A stretch of 64,000 nucleotides of DNA. Origin: Tetracentron sinense (Eukaryota > Streptophyta > Magnoliopsida > Trochodendrales > Trochodendraceae). This document shows, one piece after another, positions 12,779-23,069 of this stretch; position 1 is the stretch's first letter; every line of letters begins with the position of its first letter. The stretch is from positions 31,194,052 through 31,258,051 of the forward strand of contig CM026565.1 in NCBI GenBank assembly GCA_015143295.1, given 5' to 3'. The translations under genes and the position numbers were made by a program. The notes below the pieces were generated by a model, which saw nothing but the letters and a program-made list of their open reading frames with translations, was not told the DNA's origin and made no database searches.

Positions 12779-14520
12779 TTTTTAAAAGGATTTTTGTGAA
12801 AAACACCCCTAAGGCCATAACTTTTCAGTTATTTGTAAATATCCCTTTATGTTTTATGATTTTGTATTATAGTCCACTAACTTTTAAAACTCTTATAAAT
12901 CCCCCCTTCCATCCAAAATTAAGTTAACGAATGTTATAATTTTTATGAAATTTTAACCTTTTTTTATTTTAAGGAGATTTGTAAAATCTTTTCACTAGAG
13001 AAGTGCTTGGAACCCACTAATTGTGGTTAAGATTCACTAACCCCTAGATTCATCTATTTAAGCTTGATATTTAGAAAAAAAAATATTAACTTTAGGTTGA
13101 TTATGCTTAACCACAATTAAAGAAGATGCTACAAAAGCTGCCACCTGTCCCCCTTTTAACACTCACTAAATGTGGTTAAGATGCATTCATACATAGGGTG
13201 AAGAAAAATACATTAACCTTAATGATTATGCTTAACCACAGTTAAATGAGGCTCTACAAGCCGCCATGTGTCCCTTTTAACACCTACTAACAAGGGTTAA
13301 TATTCACTCACCCCTAGGGTTCATGCATCTAACTTTGGATTTTAGAAAGAAAAAATATAAAACAATATTAACCTTAGGTTGATTATGCTTAACCACTGTT
13401 GAAGGGGCTCTACAAGTCGCCACATGTCCTTTTTAACACCCACTAGCTGTGGTTATGATTTACTCACCCCTTGGATTCATGCATCTAATCTTTGTTTTTG
13501 GAAGAAAAAATATTAACCTTAGATTGATTATGCTTAACCACAGTTAAAAGAGGCTCTACACATTGTCATGTGTCCCTTTTAACACCCACTAGCAATGGTT
13601 AATATTCACTCACTCCTAGGATTCATATATCTAATCATGGATTTTAGAAAAGAAATAACCTAGGTTGATTATGCTTAACCACAATTAAAAGAGACTCTAG
13701 AAGCTGTCGTGTGTCCCTTTTAACACTCACTAACTATAGTTAAGATTCATTCATCCTTAAGGTTAATTCATCTAACCTTGATTTTTAGATTTTTTTTAAC
13801 AAGTTATCAACCTTAGATCGATTAAGTTTAACCCAATTACTAGGATAAATGGGACACATGATAAAGAATATTGTCCAACCTATTAAAAAGTGAGGCAGCT
13901 CATTCCCAATCGCAGATTGCCTTAAATTTAAGTTTTAATTGTTCTAAGTCTGTGAATGAAAATTTTATATCCTGTGGTTTGGATTATGTATCAGATCAGT
14001 TATGAACATTAAAGAGATTTTTGCAAAAAAAAAAACAATTTAAAAAGAGGTTAAAAATGTCATTTCATAAAAGAGTAATAGTTTGCTTCACTGGCGATGA
14101 GTGAACTATTGCTCCTCGCTCTCACAAAGCCACCCATTCCGCCCGCTATGAATTCTGATTAAGTTGTTTTAACCCTAAAGTTAATTTATTTTTTAAAAAA
14201 AATTTCTAAAAACCAAAGGTAGATGGATGAACTCTAAGGATTAATGAATCTTAACCACAGTTAAAAAGAGCCAAAATAGGGACATGTGGCATTAAAATGT
14301 GACCCGAGACGCACCTCCTCACGTCACCGACCGAGGAGGTGATTATTTTCCTTCATAAAATATTTAACATGGATCCGTTAACTATCTTTTGGATGGAAGG
14401 GTGGATTTGCAAAATTTTAGAAGTTAGTAGACTATAACACAAAATCAGAAATCATAAGAGGGTATTTACAAATACCTAAGAAGTTAGGGGGTTTTTCATA
14501 TTAAAAAACCCTTTTTAAAA
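12779..14520. mobile_element. Long-TIR element enclosing a MITE-derived tandem array
   Basis: Left arm about 12779-12945 and right arm about 14357-14520 are inverted copies of roughly 165 bases; shared words include ATTTGTAAATA, TATAGTC and CCTTCCATCCAAAA. No transposase frame is present. The interior holds the array at 13010-13860 and another MITE copy at about 14160-14330. Homology of the arms may extend a further 40 bases outward; the exact ends and target duplication are unresolved. Confidence 0.65.
13010..13860 (+). repeat. Tandem array of a MITE-derived unit, about 125-157 bp period
   Basis: The phrase GATTATGCTTAACCAC recurs at 13099, 13224, 13381, 13526 and 13667, with a diverged copy at 13820, giving spacings of 125, 157, 145, 141 and 153. 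Each unit runs CACTAACTGTGGTTAAGATT, CTCACCCCTAGG, an A-run, GATTATGCTTAACCAC, GGCTCTACAAG, and ends with GTGTCCCTTTTAACAC. It is a head-to-tail array of one MITE type. Units differ by many substitutions, so the array is old. Confidence 0.85.
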
Positions 14521-14789
14521 TTACTGTTACACGACAAATCATCCTCTCCCCTATGTGGCCAAAACCTCGAGCCACCATTTCTTTGTCTCGTATCTTGCTT
14601 GAGACTACGCCAATCACGGCTTAGAATGCAACTCTCTTTTATTTTCCTTTTCTTCCCTTCCATTAGCCCATGCTAACTAATAAATACTCAAAATGAAAAG
14701 GAATACACAAAAAAAATAGATAAAAAAATTAGAGGCTTATTGTTGAAATTGTGGCTCAAATTAGGACTTTTAATTCTTCTAGGACTCTA

Positions 14790-14975
14790 ATTTAGGCTAT
14801 CTCATTGGTCCACGCCCCTATTTACCACCAATCAACAGTGGTTAGGATTCACTCTCCTTAGGGTTAAGTAATCTAAGCATGGTTTTTAAAAAATAAAAAA
14901 TCAAAATTATTAATTTTAAATTACTTAATCTTAACCATGATTAAAGAGGTGTTAAAAGGGACACGGGAACACTGC
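14790..14975. mobile_element. GGTTAAG-family MITE copy upstream of EG45 gene
   Basis: Left half GTGGTTAGGATTCACTCTCC and right half CTTAACCATGATTAAAGAGG face each other around an A-rich centre. It ends about 130 bases before the EG45 start codon and may sit in that gene's promoter. Confidence 0.6.
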
Positions 14976-15102
14976 GGTCAGGGTCCTCTTCTCAGGACTC
15001 TTTCGTTCAGTGTATTTTCCTTTTAAACATCACATGAGACTCGGACAAATATAAATTTGTTACTGATTCTTGAGAAACCTTCCCTATTTGCATAATTTCA
15101 GG

Positions 15103-15838
15103 ATGTCCAAGCCTCAGCTTCTCCTTCAATGGCTTCCACTACTCTTATTTGCAGATCTCTTCCATTTCTCTCATGGCGACGTAGGCACCGCTTCCCACTA
15201 TGATGCCCCTTATTTACGTAAGTATCACCGAAAAATCGTTACACAACCACCATGATCGATATTTTCAAGTGTTCCATCAATGTGACTTCAATTATTCTCA
15301 AACTTAATCTTGTTATATGCATTTGATTATAGCAACGGCTTGTAATGGAAATGATGGGAGTAATTTTCCGACAGACAATTTGTTTGCATCGACGAGCGAG
15401 GGGATATGGGACAATGGAGCCTCCTGTGGGAGGCTCTACTTGGTGAGGTGCCTTAGCGCCGTGGCACCAAGAACGTGCATCCCCGGACGGACAATTCAAG
15501 TTATGATTGTCGATCGCACGCTTACCTTGGTGTCACGGCCCTCGAAGGATCTCACCACTTTGGTCCTATCCACAACTGCATTTGCGAAGATAGCGAATCC
15601 CTCGGCCGGTTCAATCAATATAGAGTTTACACAGTAAGTTTGTCTCTCATCTTTATATTCATATATATAACCAGTATGAATAGAGTAGTTTCTTTTTTCT
15701 TTTTTTTTCTTTCATAGTGTTATCATTTAGCTGTTGCTGTTTTTTTTTTTGCTAGAGAGAGAGTGTGTGTTCTTGGGTTTCTTGTATAGTTTTCTTCCTG
15801 ATACTTGAAGATGTTTGTTCTTCTTGTGCAGGGTTTGA
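15103..15838 (+). CDS. EG45-like domain protein (plant natriuretic peptide-like), secreted
   Basis: Three exons, 15103-15217, 15333-15633 and 15832-15838, give 140 residues ending EFTQV, the family's usual end. Reading straight through at 15634 would stop one codon earlier; GTAAGT at 15634 and GCAG at 15828-15831 support the third exon. Residues 1-25 (MSKPQLLLQWLPLLLFADLF...) are a signal peptide, followed by mature DVGTASHYDAPYL. The single double-psi beta-barrel domain shows TACNGND, GIWDNGASCGR, YLVRC, TIQVMIVDR and LSTTAFAKIANPSAG. Family members are small apoplastic proteins related to the expansin N-domain but lacking the expansin C-domain; several act as plant natriuretic peptides in salt and water balance and stress. 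The specific role here is inferred from family only. The frame is intact, so the gene is probably functional. Confidence 0.9.
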
Positions 15839-16949
15839 TTTGGAATTGCTGGAGAGAGAGAGATATTAGAGAATTTAGGGAGAATATTGTAATAAGGTAG
15901 ATGAGATATTAATTACCATAATTTCTTTTATTTTCTCAGCAAACAAACATGGGTTTATCTAAGCTTAATTGATTGGTATACGAAAGTTTTGAGCAATATT
16001 GTTTAGTATATATATCATTTTCAGTTCTATCTATCTTTCTAGTTTCTACATTGTGTATTACTACTCCAACAACACTGTCATTTCTATGGTAATTTCTTAC
16101 TTTGGCTTTGTAAGTATTATCTCCCTTGTAGATTTGTCATTGGATCTGGATCAATCTGACTTCGATTCAATTAAGTATATAGTAGTTCCAGAATTGATTC
16201 GTGAGAGGATTTGGATATAGTCTAAAACAAATTATAATTTTATACATATATGAGGAATGCTATATATCTCCACAAGACTAAGTGAATTTGTTAACCTTCT
16301 GGGGTAGTTGGGTGTGCCCACTAACATCCAAGTGACACGGGCACCAACATGCCTCCTAACTAGGGAGGAAAAGAGGAGGTTTCCCTTTAAAACTTTGATA
16401 AGGTGAAGTCATGCAAAAAATAAAATGATTGTGGTCAAAACCTGTCCAAATCTGAATGATATGACCTTAGTAACCCAACTCTCCCAACCTGCTGCTTGCT
16501 CCCAATCTCAGATCTCACTTCCGTATCTCAAAACTCGCTCTCGGTACCATTTGAGAGTGAATTGAAACCATCTTGGAAGAGAAAATTCAACTTTTGTGCA
16601 GAGAAAATTCAACTTTTGTGGGGTTTATAATTTATAGAGAGTGCAGATTTGTGTAAAGTTTCATTTTTCATGTCAAGTGGGGCATGTCAAGTGGGGTGTA
16701 TTTTGTCTTTTTTTTTTTTTCATTTTCCTTTAGATGGTACAGGATTCTTGTAAGGATGGTTAATTATTAGTGATCTTGTAATTCAATTTAGAATGATGCA
16801 TTTAATATAGCAATAGTCATCTTATTTATTATGGTACAATTTTGAATAATGAATGATTTTATCAATTCTTTCTTATAGTTTAGAAAGTGAAATGATATAT
16901 TTGTATTTACAAATAATTTTCAAGAACCATTAAGTATAATATGTAAGTA
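15839..16949. other. 3' UTR and intergenic sequence without recognised genes
   Basis: The first part should be EG45 3' UTR. A 24-base direct duplication (GAGAAAATTCAACTTTTGTG repeated at 16579 and 16601) is the only clear structure. No gene seen. Confidence 0.5.
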
Positions 16950-16964
16950 TAAATAAATAAATAA

Positions 16965-17042
<78 letters not shown>
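16950..17042. repeat. AAAT then AT microsatellite
   Basis: About five AAAT units (16950-16968) run into a pure AT dinucleotide tract to 17042. Confidence 0.95.
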
Positions 17043-17045
<3 letters not shown>

Positions 17046-17536
17046 TGCCCTAGAGGCACTCTCGACCCTATCCTAAATTGAAATTTGACCCTCCCACTCC
17101 CGTTCCTACTTTGCACTTTGATTGCTTTGGATATAACCATATCATATACAAAGGCTCATCAACTCAAGAGACTATCCATTTTGTTGGCCATGTCTCTGAT
17201 GGGGGATCGACAAACATTACTAATTGAAGGTTGAGATCATTTGATAAGTAAATAATGAGTTGGCGGGCCATGGGTATGATATGAAATTAGGGTTCTTTGA
17301 GCTTGATTAGTCTTAGTTTCATTGCCTAGCAACTCAAGGGAAACCCTTGTTATGAAGGACAACAGATTTAAGAGATTAACTATGAACAAGAGCTCAGGTT
17401 GAAGAGAGATAACTGGAGCAGCCCAAAATTTGCCTTATGACAAAGATAGTTTAATAATTATAAATATAAAGGAGGGGCATTTCTGTCAACTAATTTTTTT
17501 GTAACTCCAAAAATTCCTATCAAAAGATAGATTTTG

Positions 17537-17845
17537 AGCTGCTTCGATCAGTGTTATCAAATTCGGACCGGACCGACCGGTCGAACCGGAATAACCGGTG
17601 CCCTCACTGGTTCCCAAAACTGGAACTCTTTCAGAACCAACCAAAACCGATGGTAAAACCGGTTGGAAACCGGTCAGAATCGGGAAAAACGGGGGGGGGG
17701 GGGGGGGGGGGATAGGGGAAAATTAGTTTTTTTACAAAAAAAGTATACAGTCGAATCGGACCAGTTGAACTAGTCGAACTGGTGGAACTGGGAACTGACC
17801 ATTCTACCAGTTCGAGGCCCAATCCGGTTCTGAAAACAGTGGCTC
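17537..17845. repeat. GGACCGG-rich inverted repeat with a G21 tract
   Basis: Left part (ATTCGGACCGGACCGACCGG) and right part (ACCAGTTCGAGGCCCAATCC) are loosely complementary, and the ends CAGTGTTATCA / TGAAAACAGTG form a short imperfect TIR. This is a common class of plant non-autonomous repeat. A run of 21 G residues occupies 17691-17711. Confidence 0.5.
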
Positions 17846-17929
17846 TGGCTCCGATTATCTCTTCAACTGGATTTCCTATTCATAACACACTCGCTTGACC
17901 ATCAATGCCTAGTTTTGTTTCACTAAAGT

Positions 17930-18275
17930 GTAGGGATGCACTCCAGCCAAGCTGGCTCGAGTGTTTGGTTTGGCTCTACTTGTTTGAGGCGAGTTCAAAT
18001 AGGTGTTTCAGGCTTGAACGAGTTGAACTTACAATTAAGCTTGAATTCCGAACAAGTCGAGTTTGAGACAAAATTGTTTGATTTAGCTTGACTTGAAGGT
18101 CGGTTCATTTAAGGTTTGGTTCAGCCCAACTCAAGATGGATATATTTTATTAAGAAATAAGTTAATTGGTGCAAGTTGAAGACTCGAAGGGGGAAGAAGA
18201 CCAAAATTTGAGACAGAATTGTTTGATTTAGCTCGACTCAAAGGTTGGTTCATTTAAGGTTTGGTTCGGCTCAAC

Positions 18276-18320
<45 letters not shown>

Positions 18321-18560
18321 AAGACTTAAAAGGGGGAGAGGGTCAAAATGACATGAATAAAAATTGTGAGAATATATTGGTGAAAAATAATACTGTAAGT
18401 ATTGATAATTTGCTAATCTCTAACTATTATATTCGGCTTGGCTCGGCTCAAACTATCAAATTTATCGGATTTAAGCTCAAGCCTCAAGGTCAAGCCGAGT
18501 TTGAGTTTAACCTGGACGAGTGAGAGAGATTGAGCTTGGCCAGCTATTGACTTAGCTCTG
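17930..18560. repeat. GAGCT/TCGGCT-rich repeat with 145 bp tandem duplication and TA microsatellite
   Basis: ATTGTTTGATTTAGCT recurs with a period of 145 bases (GAGACA at 18065 and 18210), so the stretch is a two-copy tandem duplication. A TA dinucleotide tract (about 18279-18320) lies in the second copy. The reading frame across it (18245-18523) is chance. Confidence 0.6.
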
Positions 18561-18789
18561 CTCGAGCCTTATCATTGGGTGGTGTGGTTTAGGGTAAGTG
18601 AATTTATGGGTGCATTTAAAACTACTGCCACTAGGAGACCCCTTCTCAAAGGTAAATAATCACCACCTCCTTCTCCTCCTCCTCTGCCGAGGAGGTGATT
18701 TACTGCCCCCTTTTTGTGCCATGTAACACCTTTTTTTTCTTCGTTTAATTGTGGTTAAGATTTACTAAGGGTTAGAATTAAAGCATCTA

Positions 18790-19090
18790 TCTTTACTATT
18801 ATAATACGAGAGCCTTGCGTAGATGAATTTTCCAAAATTCTTAAAATACCCTTATATAAAAACAAAACATTGATTTAATGTTTTATTTTAATTCCCAAAC
18901 TACCCTTGCCTTTATTTAATGTTTTACTTTAATTCCCAAACTACCCCTTGCTCATCCATCTATTTAGAATCACAGCCAATCGCGATTGAACTCGGGGAGA
19001 GTTCAATCGCACATGCAGGTTAACACGTGTCCCTTTTAACTCCTATTAACTGTGGTTAACTCCTTCTCCTCGTGCTCACGTGCTTAATTC
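18790..19090 (+). mobile_element. Mini-Helitron, 3'-truncated copy
   Basis: It starts TCTTTACTATTATAAT like the complete elements at 39173-39435 and 61569-61831 and follows them through AATCACAG-CAATCGCGATTGAA, TTAACACGTGTCCCTTTTAA and TTAACTGTGGTTAACTCCTT to CTCACGTGC. There the hairpin and CTAG end are missing. Confidence 0.65.
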
Positions 19091-19134
19091 TCATACTACC
19101 CCTTACTCATCTATAATAGACTTGAATAGTCTAC

Positions 19135-19380
19135 AGTTTTATACTACTTAATTGTGGTTAAGATTCACCCACCCCTAGTCACCCACTTATCTTTGGTTTT
19201 TAGGAAAAAAATTAGCCCTAAGAGTTAGTAAATTTTAATTAGGGTTTAGAAAAAATTAATATTTTTTTCTAAAAACCAATTAGGATAAGTGGGTGAACCC
19301 TAGGGGTGGGTGAACTCTAGAGGTAGGTGAATCTTAACCACAGTTAAGGGGCGTCAAAAGAGACACATGAAACCCCTAAG
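19135..19380. mobile_element. GGTTAAG-family MITE (well-formed foldback copy)
   Basis: Left arm: TTAATTGTGGTTAAGATTCA, CCCACCCCTAG, CCACTTATC, TTTGGTTTTTAG. Right arm, reversed: CTAAAAACCAA, GGATAAGTGGGTGAACCCTA, GTGAATCTTAACCACAGTTA. Outside the arms comes GGGGCGTCAAAAGAGACACATG, the usual outer border of the family. No open frame and no clear target duplication. Confidence 0.8.
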
Positions 19381-19384
19381 GTTC

Positions 19385-19580
19385 ACCCACTATTTTTGGC
19401 TGTTAGAAAAAAAATTAAAATTAAATCCTGGTTAAAATTCCCTAACTCCTAGAGTAAAAAAATATTTCATATTTTTTTCTTCTAAAAACCAAGGATGGGT
19501 CGATGAACCCTAAGGGTGTGTGAATCTTAATCGTAGTCGTAGTTAAGGGGTGTCAAAAGAGACACACGGAAACCTCGAGT
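19385..19580. mobile_element. GGTTAAG-family MITE, diverged or partial copy
   Basis: Its right arm (CTAAAAACCAAGGATGGGTC then GTGTGTGAATCTTAATCGTA) is clear. Its left arm shares the preceding copy's border and keeps only CCCCTAAGGTTCACCCAC. Confidence 0.5.
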
Positions 19581-19584
19581 GTAA

Positions 19585-19845
19585 CCGGACTCCATTAATT
19601 GTGGTTAAGATTCACCCACCCCTAAAGTTCACCCACCCTAAAGTTCACCCACTTATCCTTGGTTTAAAAAAAATATATATTAAAATAAATTTTTTAACCA
19701 TGATTAAAATTCATAACTCTTAGGGTTAAACTAATTTTACATTTTTTTTTCTAGAAACCAATGATAAGTGGGTGAACTTTAGGGGTGGGTGGATCTTAAC
19801 CACAATTAAGGAGTGTTAAAAGGGACACATGGTGACCTTAGTGGC
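19585..19845. mobile_element. GGTTAAG-family MITE copy
   Basis: Left arm TTAATTGTGGTTAAGATTCA with a duplicated CCTAAAGTTCACCCAC; right arm CCAATGATAAGTGGGTGAAC and GGATCTTAACCACAATTAAG, then TGTTAAAAGGGACACATGG. Confidence 0.75.
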
Positions 19846-20194
19846 ATAACGGGTCTCCTTGCTCTCTTGGCAAAACGCTTTGAAAGAAGAATGTCTCGCC
19901 AAGGCCCCGCCTGCCCCCTTTTTTGCTCTATCCAAAATGCCCCTAAAGCCTTTTGAGTCACAAAATGTCTCTATGTCATATATATATTTGTAACCACAAA
20001 GGTTAAAAACTTGTTAACCATAGTTCAAAGGGGATTTGTGAGGGCGATAAGAAATAGTGCCTCCTCGGCCGAGGAGGGACTATTGCTCCTTATCAAATAA
20101 TTTTTTTTTAAAACTTCCTTATTTATTACCGGAGGAGGGGACTACACCTCCTTTTCAAATTAGTGTTTTTAGGGTAGTGATAATTAGCACACCA

Positions 20195-20425
20195 CGCATT
20201 AGACTATGTAGTCTAATGTCATGGCCACGTGTCCTTTTTAACACTCTTTTTAATTATGGTTAAGCTTAAGAAAATTAAAGTTAATATTTTTGTTTTCTTT
20301 CTTTTTAAAAACCAAGGTTAGATTGCTTAACCTTAAGAATGAGTGAATTTTAACTACAGGTGAAATGTGGTAACATGGGGGGCATGAACCAAGGAAGACT
20401 GCACATTAGACTACTCTAATGCAGC
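20195..20425. mobile_element. GGTTAAG-family MITE with GCATTAGACTA ends
   Basis: Outer ends GCATTAGACTATGTAGTCTA (left, itself a small hairpin) and GCACATTAGACTACTCTAATG (right) flank arms with TTAATTATGGTTAAGCTTAA and AAAACCAAGGTTAGATTGCT. The end sequence differs from other copies, suggesting a subfamily with exchanged termini. Confidence 0.6.
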
Positions 20426-20814
20426 AGTGATTTAAGTATTTTCCTTTTTTTTATACTTCCTTATTTATTACTAAGAGAGTTAGTAGTAAGTCAAAACCCG
20501 TGAGTATCCACTTTGAAAAGTACAGAAAAATAAAAAATATTTGTAGCAAAATCAAAAATTCAAATTCCTAATCAACCATGATTTTCGCCTCTTATTTTGC
20601 AGACTGATGCCTTGTTTGTCGAAAACCAACGGCTCACTTTAATTTCCTTTAATCGAGGAGCAAATCCAGGGGAATTCATTCAGAAAAATTCAATTTTATG
20701 TGTGCAAGTCGACACACATCTTGTGTGTCATGATTACAGTGTCACGTAAATAAATTGGAGGTATATTCGTAAAAAAACAGTTAAGTCAAACTCACCCTTG
20801 ACAAATGTTAGCCC

Positions 20815-21339
20815 AAGGCGTATGGTAGCACTAATCTAAATATGTTAAGTTTATTTGAAAATTGTGCTTAACTGTTAATTCCATGTGTACATAGGTAAAA
20901 ATCTCAACTTGAAAATGTAGCTCATAACTACTTTTTACTTTAGAGGTAAAACCCTACTTAAAAAGATGACAATCTAGGGTGGCGTTTGTTAACACTAGTC
21001 TAAAAAGAAGTGATTATTTGAAAATTATGCTTAGTTGGACTTTAGATTGTTAAGTTGGAGGTTAATTGCATGTCTACAGTTTGGAGATTTTAGGGATAAA
21101 AACCTCTATTTTAAAAAGTAGCTATGGAGTTACTTTTTAAAGGGGAGGTTTTTACCCCTAAAATCTCTAAAATGTAGACATGCAATTAACCTCCAACTTA
21201 CCAATCTAAAGTCCAACTAAGCATAATTTTCATATAAACACTTCTTTTTAGACTAGTGTTAGCAAACGCCACCTAAGTCTAACTAAGCATAATTTTCAAA
21301 TAAGCTCTACCTATCTAAATTAGTGTTATCAAACGCCTT
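20815..21339. mobile_element. GGCGT-type MITE with a second copy of the same family nested in it
   Basis: Outer ends AAGGCGTATGGTAGCACTAA and TTAGTGTTATCAAACGCCTT are inverted. Inside lies a near-perfect foldback (20978-21273) with arms of about 130 bases beginning GGTGGCGTTTGTTAACACTA. Outer and inner copies share GCTTAG/AACTAAGCATAATTTTC and TCTAAA words, so they are related elements of different age; the inner is far less diverged. Confidence 0.8.
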
Positions 21340-21799
21340 TAAGTCAATTTTTTTCTAAAGACATAAAATGGGTGCAACATCATGGAGATGATTTGACATT
21401 TGTTATCACTATCTCGTGTCTTTGGAATACCATGATGGGACTAATATTTTTGATTCACCCTTTACAACTAGTATTTTTACTAATATATCATATTTATTAG
21501 TGGAGCACATAAGATCTGTGCACCAAGTTACACACTCTTAGAGAAATGCTAGTGCAGACACAAGCTTCCAAACTCTCATTGTTATGACATATGTTGCTAA
21601 TTTTTCATGTTATTTTTAGACTTGGTTTTTTTTTTTTTTTGTTAAGATTTTTAGACTCGGTTGCGACCATAACTTTCTCTTAAAATAATTGTTTTCTTAA
21701 CTTGTTTAAGGGGTAACAATGATAGGTGTTGCATCCACGGTGAGAGTTTGGAAATTTTTTTAAATTAACATTTGGGTTATTACTCCTTATTTAGAGAAA

Positions 21800-22425
21800 T
21801 GTAAGGGGGATGAATTTTTTAAGGCATTTATCTCAGACACACCCAACTTGACAACCTATGGATCTGACCTGAGTTGGCATTCCTACCTGACCCAACTTGA
21901 GCTCAGGTATGAAGATAATAACAATATCACCCCACCTAAATTGTGCTACCCGATCCAGATGGCAATGATGTCGCATTACCTTGGAAAAGACCCCGTGACA
22001 TGTCTTGTTAGTAAGTACAATTCAGACCGATGTGATGTACAAATAGTCTATCATATCCTACTGACATCAAATATTACACAAGACACATAGGAGCTACTTA
22101 GGAAGTAGACAGAGGCTATGCCCAATGCGTATCAATGTCTGTTCCATTTTAACCAATAAGGGAATCGTAATGACGGTTAATCAATCTCTTGATAAGTGGT
22201 TGGGACTGAGATTAGACCCTATCAAACCAGAAGATCAAATGACACTGGCATAAGTATATGTAGGGAGTTCAGTTACATTTGAAAATGAGGCGAGAAAAAA
22301 CTAACTTGACCATCAGAGTGTCCTTGCAGGTCTACAGACCTGCTCAGGAGGAGGAGAGCTGCTATACTGCGCTGAGTGGACACGAAGGGAAAAGATTATA
22401 TTATTCAGGTATGAACCTCCCTACA
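21800..22425 (+). repeat. 5' LTR of the LARD-like element
   Basis: Aligns by eye along its length with 27486-28109: AAGGCATTTATCT, ACTTGACAACCTAT, AAGATAATAACAATATCACC, GTTGAGACT-type segments, and end GGTATGAACC-CTACA. Confidence 0.85.
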
Positions 22426-22534
22426 ACTGGCATCGTCTATGAGATTTATATATACACTGAAGTAGATTATATTATTCAGGTATGAACCTCCCTACAACTG
22501 GCGTCGTCTATGAGATTTATATATACACTAGAGT
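22393..22534 (+). repeat. 71 bp tandem duplication across the 5' LTR/internal border
   Basis: AGATTATATTATTCAGGTAT starts at 22393 and again at 22464, and both copies continue through CTACAACTGGC-TCGTCTATGA to TATATATACACT. The unit spans the LTR end and the adjoining putative primer-binding region, ACTGGCATCGTC. Confidence 0.85.
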
Positions 22535-23069
22535 AATCTTCTCAGAGGGCCCATAACCGCATGATGCGATTGATACCAAGTGTCGGGTCATAATACGTTC
22601 TCGACTTCACCACCCGCACTTCCATTCTTCGGTTGCGTGGTGAGGCCAATGTCAGCAACGATAAACCATGTGCGGGAAAATCTCACATGTGCATGAGGAC
22701 GACAAGATGGTCGACTGCTACAAGAACAAATCACCTACAAAAATTCTTATTGAGTAACTCTGAACGCCAATGCACTCTCGAACTAGGTTGGGTCTAGATT
22801 GGGGGCAGTGTCTAGGAATGCCAATGCACGCTCGAATAGGGAACCAGCTTGGATCCAAATTGGGGCAATCTCACAGATAAAAGCGAGCAATCAAAGCGAA
22901 ATCCACTATAGATGTCTCCAAGTCGTGAAAACTTTGTCTTGAAATCTCTAAACATGTTCGATAGTCTAAGTTTAACATCGAATGTTCTTTAACGCCAACC
23001 ACTGATTGAAAATGTACAAGTAGAAAATCCCCGCTCTCTATGAGACAGGCCAACTTGGGGCGACTCTAT

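Noticed and set aside
13010..13860. CRISPR-like spaced repeats
   Set aside because: The units are contiguous, diverged and MITE-derived, and the sequence is a plant nuclear genome.
15070..15102. Upstream non-ATG start for the EG45 gene
   Set aside because: The extension needs a TTG start; the ATG at 15103 directly gives a proper signal peptide.
18245..18523. 92-codon frame with YIYIYI repeat
   Set aside because: It reads through a TA microsatellite within a dispersed repeat.
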